From Planctomycetota bacterium (lineage in GTDB: Bacteria > Planctomycetota > SZUA-567 > H5-PLA8): 48,602 nt of DNA. Every line of letters starts with the position of its first letter. The first letter of the stretch is position 1. The notes below the pieces were generated by a model that ran no database searches, was not told the DNA's origin, and saw only the letters and a program-made list of their open reading frames with translations. Made by a program: the position numbers and the translations under genes. The stretch lies in the NCBI GenBank assembly GCA_026184295.1, contig JAHCJK010000023.1:1-48602 (forward strand), in the 5' to 3' direction. Positions 1 through 8,432 of the stretch are shown piece after piece.

Positions 1-465
1 CGCCAGCACGTTCTTGCGTTCCACGGCCCAGCAGACGGACTCGCACGCCGCCGGGTGCAGCGCGAAGGCCGCCGTGACGAACGCGGCCGGCAGCCCCGGC
101 GCGCGCAGGGCGCGCAGCGTGCGCCAAAGGCAGACCGCCGCGAGCGCGTGCAGCAGCACGTTCGTGATGCGGATGCCCGCGGGCCAGGCCTGTTCGCCCA
201 GGCCGGACGAAAGGACCGGTGCCCAGACGATCTTGTCGAGCCACCACGAGAGCAGGGTGAGGGGGTAGTAGAGCTGGTGTTCGGGGTGGTAGCGGAAGGC
301 GTCCACGAACGAGGCCGTGCCGCCCCAGGCGAAGATCATCGGATCGTCGTAGCGGATGAACCCGGCGTTCCAGCAGCCCCAGACGAGCGCCGGGCAGAGC
401 AGCAGGAGCAGCAGCCCGCGCGCGGCTTGGTCGCGGACGCCGGGCGGCTCGTTCGAGGGTTCCAT
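1..465 (-). CDS. TMTC-like multi-pass membrane glycosyltransferase, N-terminal part (cut by window edge)
   Basis: The reverse strand is open from an ATG at 465 to the window edge (155 codons) and continues outside. The start MEPSNEPPG is followed by a hydrophobic segment, then FIRYDDPMIF near residue 37 and HPAACESVCWAVERKNVLA at the end of the visible part. These match two landmarks of the TMTC/GT-C type proteins common in Planctomycetota: an early acidic YDDP motif and a loop of the form HPxxxESVxWxxERKxVL. Known members are polytopic, lipid-linked-sugar-dependent O-mannosyltransferases, often with C-terminal TPR repeats, which would lie outside this window. It is the last visible gene of a minus-strand run with the two small genes upstream. 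The family call rests on the motifs; the substrate is unknown. Confidence 0.7.
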   Translation of the reverse strand, partial: MEPSNEPPGVRDQAARGLLLLLLCPALVWGCWNAGFIRYDDPMIFAWGGTASFVDAFRYHPEHQLYYPLTLLSWWLDKIVWAPVLSSGLGEQAWPAGIRITNVLLHALAAVCLWRTLRALRAPGLPAAFVTAAFALHPAACESVCWAVERKNVLA

Positions 466-514
466 GGAACGGCCGATTATACGCGGGAAGTCCGCGCCTG
501 CCGGAGCGTTCGGC

Positions 515-1015
515 TCAGGCCGTCAGCGCCTGCACCAAACGACGCGCCAGCATGCGCGGGACGAACCCGCAGACCCGCAGCAGCGCGTCCACCGCCTGCG
601 TCGTCCACCAGTAGAAGCCCAGCGGAACCGCGAGCACCAGCCACCATGCGAAGACGTGCCCAACAAACGCCGCCGTGGACGTGCCTGCCGCGAAGCATTG
701 CGCGATCGCCAGCGCCGCGAAGAGCGAGAGCACGCTCGCGAGGGGCATCTCGCAGAACCAGGGGAGCGCCAGACGGCGGCGGAAGAATTCCGCGCACGCC
801 GTCGCGGGGAAGAAGGCCGCGCAGCACCCGGCCACCGCGGCCAGTCCGCCGGAAAGCATCATGAACGGCAGCGCCAGCGGTCCGCCCAGGCCGCCGCCAA
901 AGAGGATCGCAAACGCGAGCAGCGCGAAATAGAGGACGCCGCAGGCCAGCGACATTGCCGCGGCCAGGGCCGCGAAGGCGCAGAGATGCTTGAGCACGAA
1001 CCGCAGCAGAGGCAT
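515..1015 (-). CDS. Hypothetical polytopic membrane protein (166 aa)
   Basis: The protein is almost entirely hydrophobic, with about four predicted membrane segments: residues near 10-40, 45-75, 92-115 and 120-142. It ends in a short basic tail (PRMLARRLVQAL). A GGGGA ribosome-binding sequence precedes the ATG. It lies 11 nt downstream of the lipoprotein gene and 49 nt upstream of the TMTC-like gene on the same strand, so the three are probably co-transcribed. I recognise no family. Its position suggests an envelope role, but nothing in the sequence shows a catalytic site. Confidence 0.6.
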   Translation of the reverse strand: MPLLRFVLKHLCAFAALAAAMSLACGVLYFALLAFAILFGGGLGGPLALPFMMLSGGLAAVAGCCAAFFPATACAEFFRRRLALPWFCEMPLASVLSLFAALAIAQCFAAGTSTAAFVGHVFAWWLVLAVPLGFYWWTTQAVDALLRVCGFVPRMLARRLVQALTA

Positions 1016-1026
1016 GGGCGTCCCCG

Positions 1027-1446
1027 TTACTTCTCGCCGTCGGTGCTGTTCGTCGCGATGGTGGTGCGCTTGAGCCGGATCTTGTGGGTCTTGCCTTCGC
1101 GGTCGATCTCGAACCCGCCGCCGAAGTCGCCTTTGTACGGCCCGTCCTTCCAGACCACCTGCTTGGCGGCCGCGTCGTAAGCGTAGGTGCCTTCGCCCGC
1201 CGGCTTGTCGCCGGGCAGGAAGGCCTTGTACTTCCCGCCTTCTTCAAGGACCAGCGACCCGAGCACCAGCGGCGGCCGACCCGTCGCGCCGTAGCTGAGA
1301 ATGATGTACTTGCCCAGGCGCGGGCCGGCGGCGCCGTCATCCTTCTTGGCTTCGGCCTCGGAGGTCTTGGTCTCTTCGGCGCAGGTGGAATGGTGCGCGC
1401 AGGCGGCCAAGCACGCCAGGAAAACGGACAGGAACCGAAGCAGCAT
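1027..1446 (-). CDS. Putative small secreted lipoprotein (139 aa)
   Basis: I chose the ATG at 1446 over an upstream in-frame start at 1527. It has a GGGAGA ribosome-binding sequence, and it puts a clean signal peptide first: MLLRFLSVFLACLAAC, with an LAAC lipobox ending at Cys16. The upstream extension would place a charged stretch before the signal. The mature part has a Lys/Glu-rich linker, then a compact region (GKYIILSYG to IRLKRT) with many Gly and short beta-like stretches, including VVWKDGPYKGDFGGGFEIDR. That fits a small beta domain reporting size-dependent text such as lipocalin-like planctomycete proteins, but I cannot assign a family. It heads the minus-strand group with the membrane protein and TMTC-like gene and is divergent from the amidohydrolase at 1577. 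Confidence 0.6.
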   Translation of the reverse strand: MLLRFLSVFLACLAACAHHSTCAEETKTSEAEAKKDDGAAGPRLGKYIILSYGATGRPPLVLGSLVLEEGGKYKAFLPGDKPAGEGTYAYDAAAKQVVWKDGPYKGDFGGGFEIDREGKTHKIRLKRTTIATNSTDGEK

Positions 1447-1576
1447 CGGGTGGTCTCCCTTTTGTTCCAATTTCGTAATCAGCCTACCCGGCGTCGGCGA
1501 AATGTCATCAGGCTGAGTTTTACTCAATTTGTTCCGCCGTTACGATGCTGAACCAACCTTATAAGAGGATGCCCCC

Positions 1577-2557
1577 ATGGCCGACGCGCTGACGCCCATT
1601 GCCTGGAAGACCAAGACCGTCCTCGATGCCCATGCGCATTACTACGGCGGCGAACCGGCCGAGCATTTCCACCGGCTGATCGACCTCGCGAACTTCACCA
1701 AAGCCAACCTGATGGCCATCACGCCGCAGATGAACGACCTGGTGCTCGCGCGCAAACGCGAACGCCCCGGGAAGTACTTCATCTTCGGCAACATGGACCA
1801 CGATCAGGAAAAGATCGCGCGCGGCGACGGCGACTACCTCGTCCCGCAGATCGAACGCCTGATGGAACGCGGCTTCGACGGCATCAAGTGCCTGGAAGGC
1901 AAGCCCTCGCTGCGCAAGGAATGGATGCCGCACGCCTTCGACCACGCATACTACCGCCCGTTCTTCGCCTGCCTGACCAAGAATAAGATTCCGATCACCA
2001 TCCACACCAGCGATCCCCTCGATTTCTGGACCGATCCGGCCCAGGCCGCCGCGTACCGCGACTACCATCCGCAGGAAGAATACTTCCGCCAGGCCGAAGC
2101 GATTCTCGAGCGCCACCCGGACCTGAAGATCAACTTCGCCCACTTCCTGTACCTCAGCCCGCAGCTCGAGCGCCTCGAACGGCTCTTCGAACGCTACCCG
2201 GTCTTCTCGGTGGACCTCGCCCCGGGCGGCGAATTCCTCTATTACCTCTCCGACGATCCCGCGCGCGCCCGCGCCTTCTTCCTGCGCTGGCAGGAACGCA
2301 TCCTCTTCGGCACCGACCTCTCCGACAAGAACGCGCTGAAGCACGGCCGCGCCAAGGCCGAGGTCCTGCGCCTTTTCCTCGAGACTGGGGAGGTCTTCCA
2401 CAATCCCACCGCCGCCGCGATGGGACGCCCGCCCGAAGTCGGGTCGAACGGCCGCAGCGAGATCCAGGGCCTCGACCTGCCGCAGGCGGCGCTCGACCGG
2501 ATCATGTTCGCGAATTTCGAAGCCTGGGTAAGCAAAGAACCCAAACCCGCGGCGTGA
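1577..2557 (+). CDS. Amidohydrolase-2 family metal-dependent hydrolase
   Basis: This is a 326-aa cytoplasmic TIM-barrel hydrolase. Metal-ligand motifs of the amidohydrolase superfamily appear in the expected order: DAHAH at residues 17-21 (beta-strand 1), TIHTSDP near 140, INFAHF near 188 and FGTDLSD near 245 (beta-strand 8 Asp). The order and spacing match the Amidohydro_2 group, which hydrolyses or decarboxylates small cyclic or carboxylate substrates. No signal peptide is present. AGAGGA sits 8 nt before the ATG. The gene stands alone, divergent from the lipoprotein gene and convergent with the J-protein gene. Substrate cannot be read from the sequence. Confidence 0.8.
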   Translation: MADALTPIAWKTKTVLDAHAHYYGGEPAEHFHRLIDLANFTKANLMAITPQMNDLVLARKRERPGKYFIFGNMDHDQEKIARGDGDYLVPQIERLMERGFDGIKCLEGKPSLRKEWMPHAFDHAYYRPFFACLTKNKIPITIHTSDPLDFWTDPAQAAAYRDYHPQEEYFRQAEAILERHPDLKINFAHFLYLSPQLERLERLFERYPVFSVDLAPGGEFLYYLSDDPARARAFFLRWQERILFGTDLSDKNALKHGRAKAEVLRLFLETGEVFHNPTAAAMGRPPEVGSNGRSEIQGLDLPQAALDRIMFANFEAWVSKEPKPAA

Positions 2558-2592
2558 CGCCACGGCCGGATTCCACGGCCTGTTGCCGCGGC

Positions 2593-4149
2593 CTATTGCG
2601 GATTGGGTCCGTCGGGCGGTTGCGGCTCCGGCCCCGGGTCCTTTTTCGGGACGACGCCGTAGGTCGATGCGTCCGGTGCTTCCGCGGGTCCGTCGCGCGC
2701 GGGCGGAGTGGGGACGGCGCCGAGTTGTTCACGCTTGCGCTGTTCGCGCCTTAGCTTCATGTCCTCCAGAAGCTTCTTGATGTCCTCGGGCGTCAGTTCC
2801 CGTTTCTTGGGCGCGGACGAATCGGGGTCCGACGTGCTCCAGGGAGTGTCGGACCTCGGGTTTAAATTCTGGTGGTCCCGCAGGAATTCCTCGATCCGCC
2901 GGCGCGACTCGGTGTCCATCTGTACCTTGGGCGGCGGCGTATAGGAATGTTTGTCGTAGTTGGAACTGCTGTTGCAGGCCCGCAGCAGGCTCACCACCAA
3001 GACCAGCGCCGGATAGATCCACCAGCCGTTGCTGGATCCGGACGACGAGGGCGTGGAGAACGAGGGCCGGTTCCGGTGGGTCTCCTGCGAGCGCGGCGGC
3101 GTGCGCAGCGAGGACTGGAACTGCGGGAAGCGTTCGGCGAGGTACGCGCGGGCCGTCTGCGCCTTTCCCATATACGAGACCTGCCGGATCGCGGAACTCA
3201 GTTCGGGCCCGGCCGCCTGCGGCGGCGCCAGCGACGCGGAGGCCAGCACCGAACGGACGGGCGCCCGCAGGGACGCGACTTCTTTGCCGGCCTGGATCGC
3301 GCGGTCGATCTCGGGCAGCAGCGCCTGCCGCGCGGCCTCGGGCAGCACCGGGTAGGCGGCGTTGACGAGGTCCTGCGCGCGCTTCCAGTCGAAAAGAGCC
3401 ATCAGCCCCGCGCCGCCCAACAGGGTCACGGCAGTGCTGAGCATGTGGCGTTCCTGGAACTGCTTCTCGAGTTCCGCGAGCGTGGCCGAGACCTCGGGCC
3501 ACGCGCCGCGGCGAGCGTGTTCGCGCAGCAGGGTCAGGGCGACGCGCGTGCCGTCGCGTTCGCAATCCCGCAGCGCGTCCGCGGGCCGGGTAAGGCTCAG
3601 CGCCAGGCCGTCGTCGCGCTGGAGCTGCTTGGCCACGAAGCCGTCCCAGGCGCCGCCGCTGGTTTTCTTGCGCCGCCAGAGATGCAGGAGTTTCTTCAAC
3701 GCGCGCCGTTCGGCCTTGGGCTTGTTCGCGCGGCGAGCCCTGGCCAGCGCGCGGGCGAGCTTGCGCAGGCGCGTGTTCCGGACCTGGCGGCGGGGGCGGA
3801 ACGGAAGGACTCCGGCGATGACCGTCGAACGCTCGGGCGGCGGACCGGGAGGCGCGGGCGCCTCGGAGGCCGCGGCGGCCGGCGGCGGCTCGGCCGGGTC
3901 CGCTGTCGCGCGTGGAACCACCTCGGCCGGCGGCTCGGCCTCGAAGTCGGCGGGCACGGCCCGCACGTCGCCCATGCCCGCGAAGAGATCGGGGTGGTCG
4001 CGCATGAACTCGTAGGCGTCGCGAATGCGGCGAAAGCCTTCGGGGTCTTTGTCGGGGCGGTGGACCTTCAGCAGCGCGGCGTACGCTTTGCGAAGTTCGT
4101 CCGGCGGGCAGTTGGGCGCGACGCCCAGAATCTCCCAGGGCGCGCTCAT
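2593..4149 (-). CDS. Membrane-anchored J-domain protein, partner of the HscC-like Hsp70
   Basis: 518 aa. The start (MSAPWEILGVAPN) overlaps the upstream Hsp70 stop as ATGA, which implies translational coupling. Residues 1-50 form a J domain (EILGVAP, DELRKAYAALLK, then FRRIRDAYEFM). The usual HPD signature reads H30-R-P-D33, one residue longer, a variant typical of J-proteins that pair with specialised Hsp70s. A Pro/Ala-rich linker follows (about 60-110), then a basic helical region, and a single membrane segment near 376-392 (WWIYPALVLVVSLL). The roughly 125-residue tail is charged and proline-rich. The arrangement suggests that the Hsp70 is recruited to the membrane. Which side each end faces is not certain. 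Confidence 0.8.
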   Translation of the reverse strand: MSAPWEILGVAPNCPPDELRKAYAALLKVHRPDKDPEGFRRIRDAYEFMRDHPDLFAGMGDVRAVPADFEAEPPAEVVPRATADPAEPPPAAAASEAPAPPGPPPERSTVIAGVLPFRPRRQVRNTRLRKLARALARARRANKPKAERRALKKLLHLWRRKKTSGGAWDGFVAKQLQRDDGLALSLTRPADALRDCERDGTRVALTLLREHARRGAWPEVSATLAELEKQFQERHMLSTAVTLLGGAGLMALFDWKRAQDLVNAAYPVLPEAARQALLPEIDRAIQAGKEVASLRAPVRSVLASASLAPPQAAGPELSSAIRQVSYMGKAQTARAYLAERFPQFQSSLRTPPRSQETHRNRPSFSTPSSSGSSNGWWIYPALVLVVSLLRACNSSSNYDKHSYTPPPKVQMDTESRRRIEEFLRDHQNLNPRSDTPWSTSDPDSSAPKKRELTPEDIKKLLEDMKLRREQRKREQLGAVPTPPARDGPAEAPDASTYGVVPKKDPGPEPQPPDGPNPQ

Positions 4150-5870
4150 GCGCCGGGCGCCTTGCCTTCGGCCGGCGGCTGCCATTCGCCTTCTTCGAGC
4201 GCGTGCAGCGAGAGGAAGATGTCGAGCTGCCGGCCGGTGGCGTCCCAGGCGCTCTCGTCCTGCGATCCCAGCGCTTCTTCGAAGCGGTCGAGCAGCATCG
4301 TCAGTTCCTGGCGCTCCTCGCCCTTCAGCGCCGCGTACATGCGGGCGGCGCGTTCCAGGCGCGCGCGGTTGTGCACGCGGTCGCGCGGGCTGACCTTCAG
4401 CGGCGCCATGCGCTGGCGGATCGCTTCGATCTGCTTCTTGGTCAGCGCGCCGGGGCGTTCCTCGATCATCATATGGAAGGTCTTGCGCGTGTGTTCCACG
4501 GTCGCGTCCACTTCCAGCAGCCCGCTCATGTCGTAGCTGAAGCGGATTTCCACCGAGCCGGGATCTTCCTCGCCGGGCGCGCGCTTCAGGCCCGTCACGC
4601 GCAGCTTGCCGAGCAAATGGTTCTCCTTCGCCATGCGCGCCTCGCCCTGGTAGATCTCGATCAGGATCGAGTCCTGCTGCGGCGAGAAGGCGCTGAAGAG
4701 CTTGGCGCGGCTGACCGGCACCGTCGTGTTGCGTTCGATCAGCGGTTCGTAATAGCCCGGAACGATCTGCCCCGGCGAGAACTGCTTGGCGACGCTGATG
4801 CCCAGCGTGTGCGCGCAGACGTCGGTCAGGACCAGGTCCTTCACCGCCGCGGATTCCCCGCACAGCGCGGCCTGCACCGCCGCGCCCAGCGCGACGACGC
4901 GGTCGGGGTCGAGCTTCATCGAACCGGGGCGCTTCAGTTCGCCGGCGATGAATTCGGTGATCACATGCATGCGGCTCGCGCCGCCGACCAGCAGGATCTC
5001 GTCGAGCTTCTCCGGCTCCAGTCCGGCGTCGCGCAGGCAGCGCATCACGATCGGGCGCAGGCGACCGGTCAGTTCGGCCCCGGCGGCGGCCAGGTCCTTG
5101 CGCGAGACCAGCAGTTCGTGGCCTTCCAGCGTGATGGCGGTCTGTTCGCGCGCGCTGAGGCGGCGCTTGAGCGATTCCACGAGCGGGCGCATCTGCGCGC
5201 GGCCGGGATGGTCGGGGCGAAGGTTGCACTGGGCCAGCAGCCGGTCGAGCAGCGCGTCGGTGTAGTCCTCGCCGCCCAGCCGGCTCTCGCCGCCGGACGC
5301 GCGCACTTCGATCACGCCGCTGAAGACTTCGAGCACCGTGACGTCGAAGGTCCCGCCGCCCAAATCGAAGACGAGCAGGCGCGTCTCCTTGTCGGGTTCG
5401 CGGTAGCCATAGGCCAGCGCCGCGGCCGTCGGTTCGTTGATGATGCGCTCGACGCTCAGCCCCGCCAGCGTCGCGGCCTCGGCCGTGGCGGCGCGCTGGC
5501 TTTCGCGGAAATACGCGGGCACGGTGACCACCGCGCGAGTGGTCTCGCGCCCGAGATGCAGTTGCGCGATGCGCTTCATCTCGTTCAGGACCATCGCGGA
5601 GCATTCCGTGGGGGTCCAGCGCTTCCCGCCGAACGGGTAGACCGCCTGCGTGCCCATGTCGCGCTTGAAGAAGGCGCGCCCCGAGGCCGGCGACTGGATC
5701 AGCCGGTCCCACGCGGGCCGTCCGACCAGCAGCGCGCCGTCCTGCGCCACCGCGACCGCCGACGGCGTGAGGTGCTCGCCCATCTCGTTGGCCAGCGTCT
5801 CGGGCTCGGCGCCGCGCAGCACCGAAACGAGGGAGTTGGTCGTGCCGAGATCGATGCCGATGATCGCCAT
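4146..5870 (-). CDS. hscC: HscC-like Hsp70 chaperone
   Basis: 574 aa from the start MAIIGIDLGTTNS. Phosphate-1, connect and adenosine motifs of the Hsp70 ATPase are all visible: IGIDLGTTNS at 4-13, RIINEPTAAALAYGY, LLVFDLGGGTFDVT and LLVGGASRMH. A shortened substrate-binding region follows, and the protein stops well short of DnaK length (about 640). The GEHLTPSAVAV and AYFRESQR variants and the compact C-terminus resemble HscC rather than DnaK. In E. coli HscC works with the J-proteins DjlB/DjlC; here a J-protein gene overlaps it by 4 nt. Six upstream in-frame codons (MGVPPC) exist, but the conserved alignment begins at MAIIG. The gene probably starts a two-gene operon. Confidence 0.88.
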   Translation of the reverse strand: MAIIGIDLGTTNSLVSVLRGAEPETLANEMGEHLTPSAVAVAQDGALLVGRPAWDRLIQSPASGRAFFKRDMGTQAVYPFGGKRWTPTECSAMVLNEMKRIAQLHLGRETTRAVVTVPAYFRESQRAATAEAATLAGLSVERIINEPTAAALAYGYREPDKETRLLVFDLGGGTFDVTVLEVFSGVIEVRASGGESRLGGEDYTDALLDRLLAQCNLRPDHPGRAQMRPLVESLKRRLSAREQTAITLEGHELLVSRKDLAAAGAELTGRLRPIVMRCLRDAGLEPEKLDEILLVGGASRMHVITEFIAGELKRPGSMKLDPDRVVALGAAVQAALCGESAAVKDLVLTDVCAHTLGISVAKQFSPGQIVPGYYEPLIERNTTVPVSRAKLFSAFSPQQDSILIEIYQGEARMAKENHLLGKLRVTGLKRAPGEEDPGSVEIRFSYDMSGLLEVDATVEHTRKTFHMMIEERPGALTKKQIEAIRQRMAPLKVSPRDRVHNRARLERAARMYAALKGEERQELTMLLDRFEEALGSQDESAWDATGRQLDIFLSLHALEEGEWQPPAEGKAPGA

Positions 5871-5987
5871 GCAGGGAGGCACTCCCATTTCAATACGCCC
5901 GCAAGGGCATGAAGTGAACGAAGCTACACGAAGTTAGGTCCAAGTAAATAGAGCGGGAAAAGGAAACAACCGTCCTAACGTGCTACT

Positions 5988-6006
5988 CACGATTCCATGG
6001 AACGTG
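5988..6006. promoter_or_regulatory. Imperfect palindrome in the intergenic region upstream of the Hsp70 gene
   Basis: The 263-bp stretch 5871-6133 has no convincing gene. Its one notable element is CACG-A-TTCCATGGAA-CGTG: a perfect 10-bp palindrome (5993-6002) with flanking CACG/CGTG arms. It lies between the minus-strand hscC and the plus-strand gene at 6134, where an operator would be plausible. Function is inferred from symmetry and position only. Confidence 0.3.
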
Positions 6007-6133
6007 TGCAGTGCCCGTTGCAAAAGTTTCATCGGTGCAGATGCTTCGCTGCGTTCCTCCTAAGCGCATCTTTGCGTGAATATCTCCCACGTGTACGCTT
6101 TGAAAATCTTCAGAACCTGGAGCGCGCTCCCAC

Positions 6134-6511
6134 ATGACCGAGACGCCCCGCCGCTGGTTTCAGATTCACCTCGCCACCGCGGTCGTGATGACGCTTGCGG
6201 CCGGCGGCATGGTGGGATTCAACATGCAGGTGCGGGAAGAACGCGACGGTCCGTTGTCTGAAATTCGAGGCTATGGTTTCCCGCATATCTTTTACGGCGA
6301 TACCTACTTCGTAAGTATCGGCTTCAGCGAACAAGGTACGACGGTGGTGTATCAGCCGAGTGCGTTGGACAATGTCCTTGCGACGCAACACCTGCGACTC
6401 GGAGCCCTGGCGTGGGACCTGCTTCTGGCGCTGCTGGCGGTGGTCTTGTGCGGAGCCGCCTGCGAAGCACATTTGCGGGCGTGGAGGCGAAGACCGCGCG
6501 AAAGGCACTGA
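6134..6511 (+). CDS. Small membrane protein with planctomycete-type RRWFQIHL start (125 aa)
   Basis: The N-terminus MTETPRRWFQIHLATAVVM carries the RRWFQxxL lead-in to a membrane helix seen at the start of many small Planctomycetota membrane proteins. A first helix (about 9-30), a roughly 60-residue extracytoplasmic region (GYGFPHIFYGDTYF), a second helix (about 90-112) and a basic C-tail follow. No enzyme motif is visible. It has no same-strand neighbours. The assignment as a real gene rests on the conserved opening, the two-helix topology and codon use like the surrounding host genes. Confidence 0.6.
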   Translation: MTETPRRWFQIHLATAVVMTLAAGGMVGFNMQVREERDGPLSEIRGYGFPHIFYGDTYFVSIGFSEQGTTVVYQPSALDNVLATQHLRLGALAWDLLLALLAVVLCGAACEAHLRAWRRRPRERH

Positions 6512-6553
6512 AACCATGCGCCGGAGCGATGGAAAGGACGCGCGCGGCTCAGG

Positions 6554-7096
6554 CTAGGCCGCGGGTTTGCTCATCCAGGCGGCGCGCATCTTGTCGGTGT
6601 ACGGCATCAGCACCTTGTACGTGCCGTCTTTGCTCTTGCCGACGAACGATTGCTGCGGCAGTTTGCTGCCGTCGGGCAGGGTGAGTTCTTCCGACATCAC
6701 GAACATGCCGTCGGGCAACGATTCCTTGCCCGTCACCTTTACGCCCACGCCGTTCCACTCCGGGATGCCTTCCTCTTCCAGCAGGGAGAGGAAATGGGTT
6801 TTGCAGAGGCCCGCGTTCATCTCGAGCATCTTGGCGTAATCCGGATGCGTTTCGGAAAGCTTCCGCACGACAAACTTCGCTTCCAGGTGGAAGTCCCGGC
6901 AGGCCAGGATCGCGCGGACATTCTTCCGCCGGTAGGCGTCCTCAATCGAGCGCAGGGCGGCCTCGGGCGTATCGAAGCGCAGGGTCAGGTCCGCGGGAAT
7001 CGGGGTGGTCAGGTCGAGGCTCGAACTCCGCCGCCGCAGCCGGCGCAGCAGAATCACGAACACCGTGAGGCCGAAGAAAATGAGGACGTATTTCAT
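6554..7096 (-). CDS. Hypothetical membrane-anchored protein (180 aa)
   Basis: A single N-terminal membrane anchor (MKYVLIFFGLTVFVILL) is followed by a cluster of Arg residues, giving an N-out/C-in signal-anchor pattern. The soluble part begins with DLTLRFDTPEAALRSIEDAYRRKN, a pattern like the start of NTF2-like or DUF4878-type domains in which a protein counts as 'one event per condition'. An alpha/beta body ends in DGTYKVLMPYTDKM. This fits a small NTF2-like fold, but that is an inference from the helix-then-strand layout. It is the last host gene before the island, 62 bp from the left repeat; before insertion it would have lain just downstream of the tRNA-Asn gene on the same strand. Confidence 0.6.
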   Translation of the reverse strand: MKYVLIFFGLTVFVILLRRLRRRSSSLDLTTPIPADLTLRFDTPEAALRSIEDAYRRKNVRAILACRDFHLEAKFVVRKLSETHPDYAKMLEMNAGLCKTHFLSLLEEEGIPEWNGVGVKVTGKESLPDGMFVMSEELTLPDGSKLPQQSFVGKSKDGTYKVLMPYTDKMRAAWMSKPAA

Positions 7097-7158
7097 GCCA
7101 TATCCATCGCGTCAAAGGTAGTCGTTGAGAAACATTCGGTCCGGCAAGTTTGCGATAT

Positions 7159-7168
7159 TGGCTCCCCG
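7159..7168. repeat. Left attachment-site repeat (attL core)
   Basis: TGGCTCCCCG is identical to the tRNA-Asn 3' end at 23174-23183 and in the same orientation. It coincides with the drop in GC and is followed inside the island by AGCCAATA, which with TATTGGCT across the junction makes an 8-bp inverted repeat (7156-7163 / 7173-7180). This is the expected duplicated core left by site-specific integration. Confidence 0.7.
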
Positions 7169-7419
7169 CATTAGCCAATATGCGAACATAAGAGTCCTAT
7201 TCTCTGGCGCAACACTAAGTCTCCGGAAAGTAAGGTCGGCCTAACACCTTTGGGGAATCCCATTTGGGCTAGGCTGCGTATTGGGATCACTCGAAAGCAA
7301 AGTACGACGTAGCGGACGTTGATCGCGTCCGTAGGGGGCCGGGAGAGCACTTGCGGGACTAGCCCACCGCAAACGCTCTCGGTCCCTTCTGCGCTAAATG
7401 TCAGAAACAGGGCTAGGTC

Positions 7420-8373
7420 ATGAAGGGAATACGCAAAGTCTATCGGCCACGCACTCAAATGAGGCGGAGTCAACCAAGCGTTACCGCCATCTATGCGAGG
7501 ACTAGCGGTGGCAATCTAAAGCAAAAATTTGGACATTCGTTAAGCACGGGAAAGATCAAAAATCAGTTAAGACTGGTCATTTCTGGGTCTCAGAATCTTC
7601 TTTCCAAGCAGTTTACCTCATCTCAGATTGTCGCGTACTCAGATCAATGCAAACCACCGGGGCTAGGTAAGCATTATAGAAAACTCGTAGATGATGTTCG
7701 ATCAGGCCTAGTCAGGACCGTTATTATTCGAGATGTAAGCAGACTCACCCATCGTTGGAAAGGGTTGGGCCAGTTATGGTACGACTTAATGACTTCAGGA
7801 AGGGTACAGCTCTATTCGTTGAAAAATTCCAACCATCGCCCGCTAAACCCAGATGAGTTCAGGAATCTCGTTGAGGCGCATGAAAAGCAATACCTGCAAA
7901 AAGTTCAAGTTAGAGCAGCTAAGGGATACCAGAGGAGGACGCCTAGGCTTCCAACCTGTATGGCAAAGGTGGCTGGTTGTAGAATTGTCCTAGTAGCGCC
8001 ATTCTTCAAACTGATAAAGCCAGTATTTGATCTAGAATGGACGTTAGGAAAGGTCATGAAGGGCATCACCAAAGAATCGCTTTATAAGGCGATTGCAGCA
8101 CGGCTAAATCTAAAGAACCACACTACGCATATTGGCTACTGTTGGACTGCAAGGAACGTCAGACGGATACTTGGAATACCAGAGTTCCGACAATTCTATC
8201 TGCAATCCTACAGGTCCAGGACCAAAAAGTCGTCAGTGACTCCTTTGCTATCTTTAGTGGCAACAGTACATATTAAAAAGCAAAAAGTATTCGTATTTAG
8301 TCGAAATCGTCATTCCAGAGGCCCACCAAGACTTAGGCTAGGGGTATTTAGGCCCCCACCGCTGTTCCCATAA
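7420..8373 (+). CDS. Divergent serine recombinase (resolvase/invertase-like N-domain)
   Basis: 317 aa. The N-terminal half keeps the serine-recombinase layout: AIYARTS at 23-29 with Ser29 as probable nucleophile, then VIIRDVSRLTHR at 101-112, matching the conserved (V/I)xxxDRLxR segment that carries catalytic Arg residues. The segment after YARTS is unusual, because the SIxxQ motif is replaced by a longer basic stretch. After residue 150 comes a helical region with SLYKAIAARLNLKNH and ARNVRRILGIPEF, resembling the 'recombinase' DNA-binding domain's ARxLNxxG...tVrrIL pattern. It is Lys/Arg-rich and clearly AT-rich, unlike host genes. It is the first gene inside the left end and is followed by the hairpin array at 8433. 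It could be active or decaying; no frameshift is visible. Confidence 0.65.
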   Translation: MKGIRKVYRPRTQMRRSQPSVTAIYARTSGGNLKQKFGHSLSTGKIKNQLRLVISGSQNLLSKQFTSSQIVAYSDQCKPPGLGKHYRKLVDDVRSGLVRTVIIRDVSRLTHRWKGLGQLWYDLMTSGRVQLYSLKNSNHRPLNPDEFRNLVEAHEKQYLQKVQVRAAKGYQRRTPRLPTCMAKVAGCRIVLVAPFFKLIKPVFDLEWTLGKVMKGITKESLYKAIAARLNLKNHTTHIGYCWTARNVRRILGIPEFRQFYLQSYRSRTKKSSVTPLLSLVATVHIKKQKVFVFSRNRHSRGPPRLRLGVFRPPPLFP

Positions 8374-8432
8374 ATGAAAACCGGAAGGGAATTCAGCTTC
8401 CAAGAGCGAAATATTGTCCTTAACGCTCTCCA

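Noticed and set aside
2593..5712. A single 1039-codon frame spanning the J-protein and Hsp70 region
   Set aside because: Its N-terminal half is the hscC gene read in the wrong frame; the real J-protein starts at 4149.
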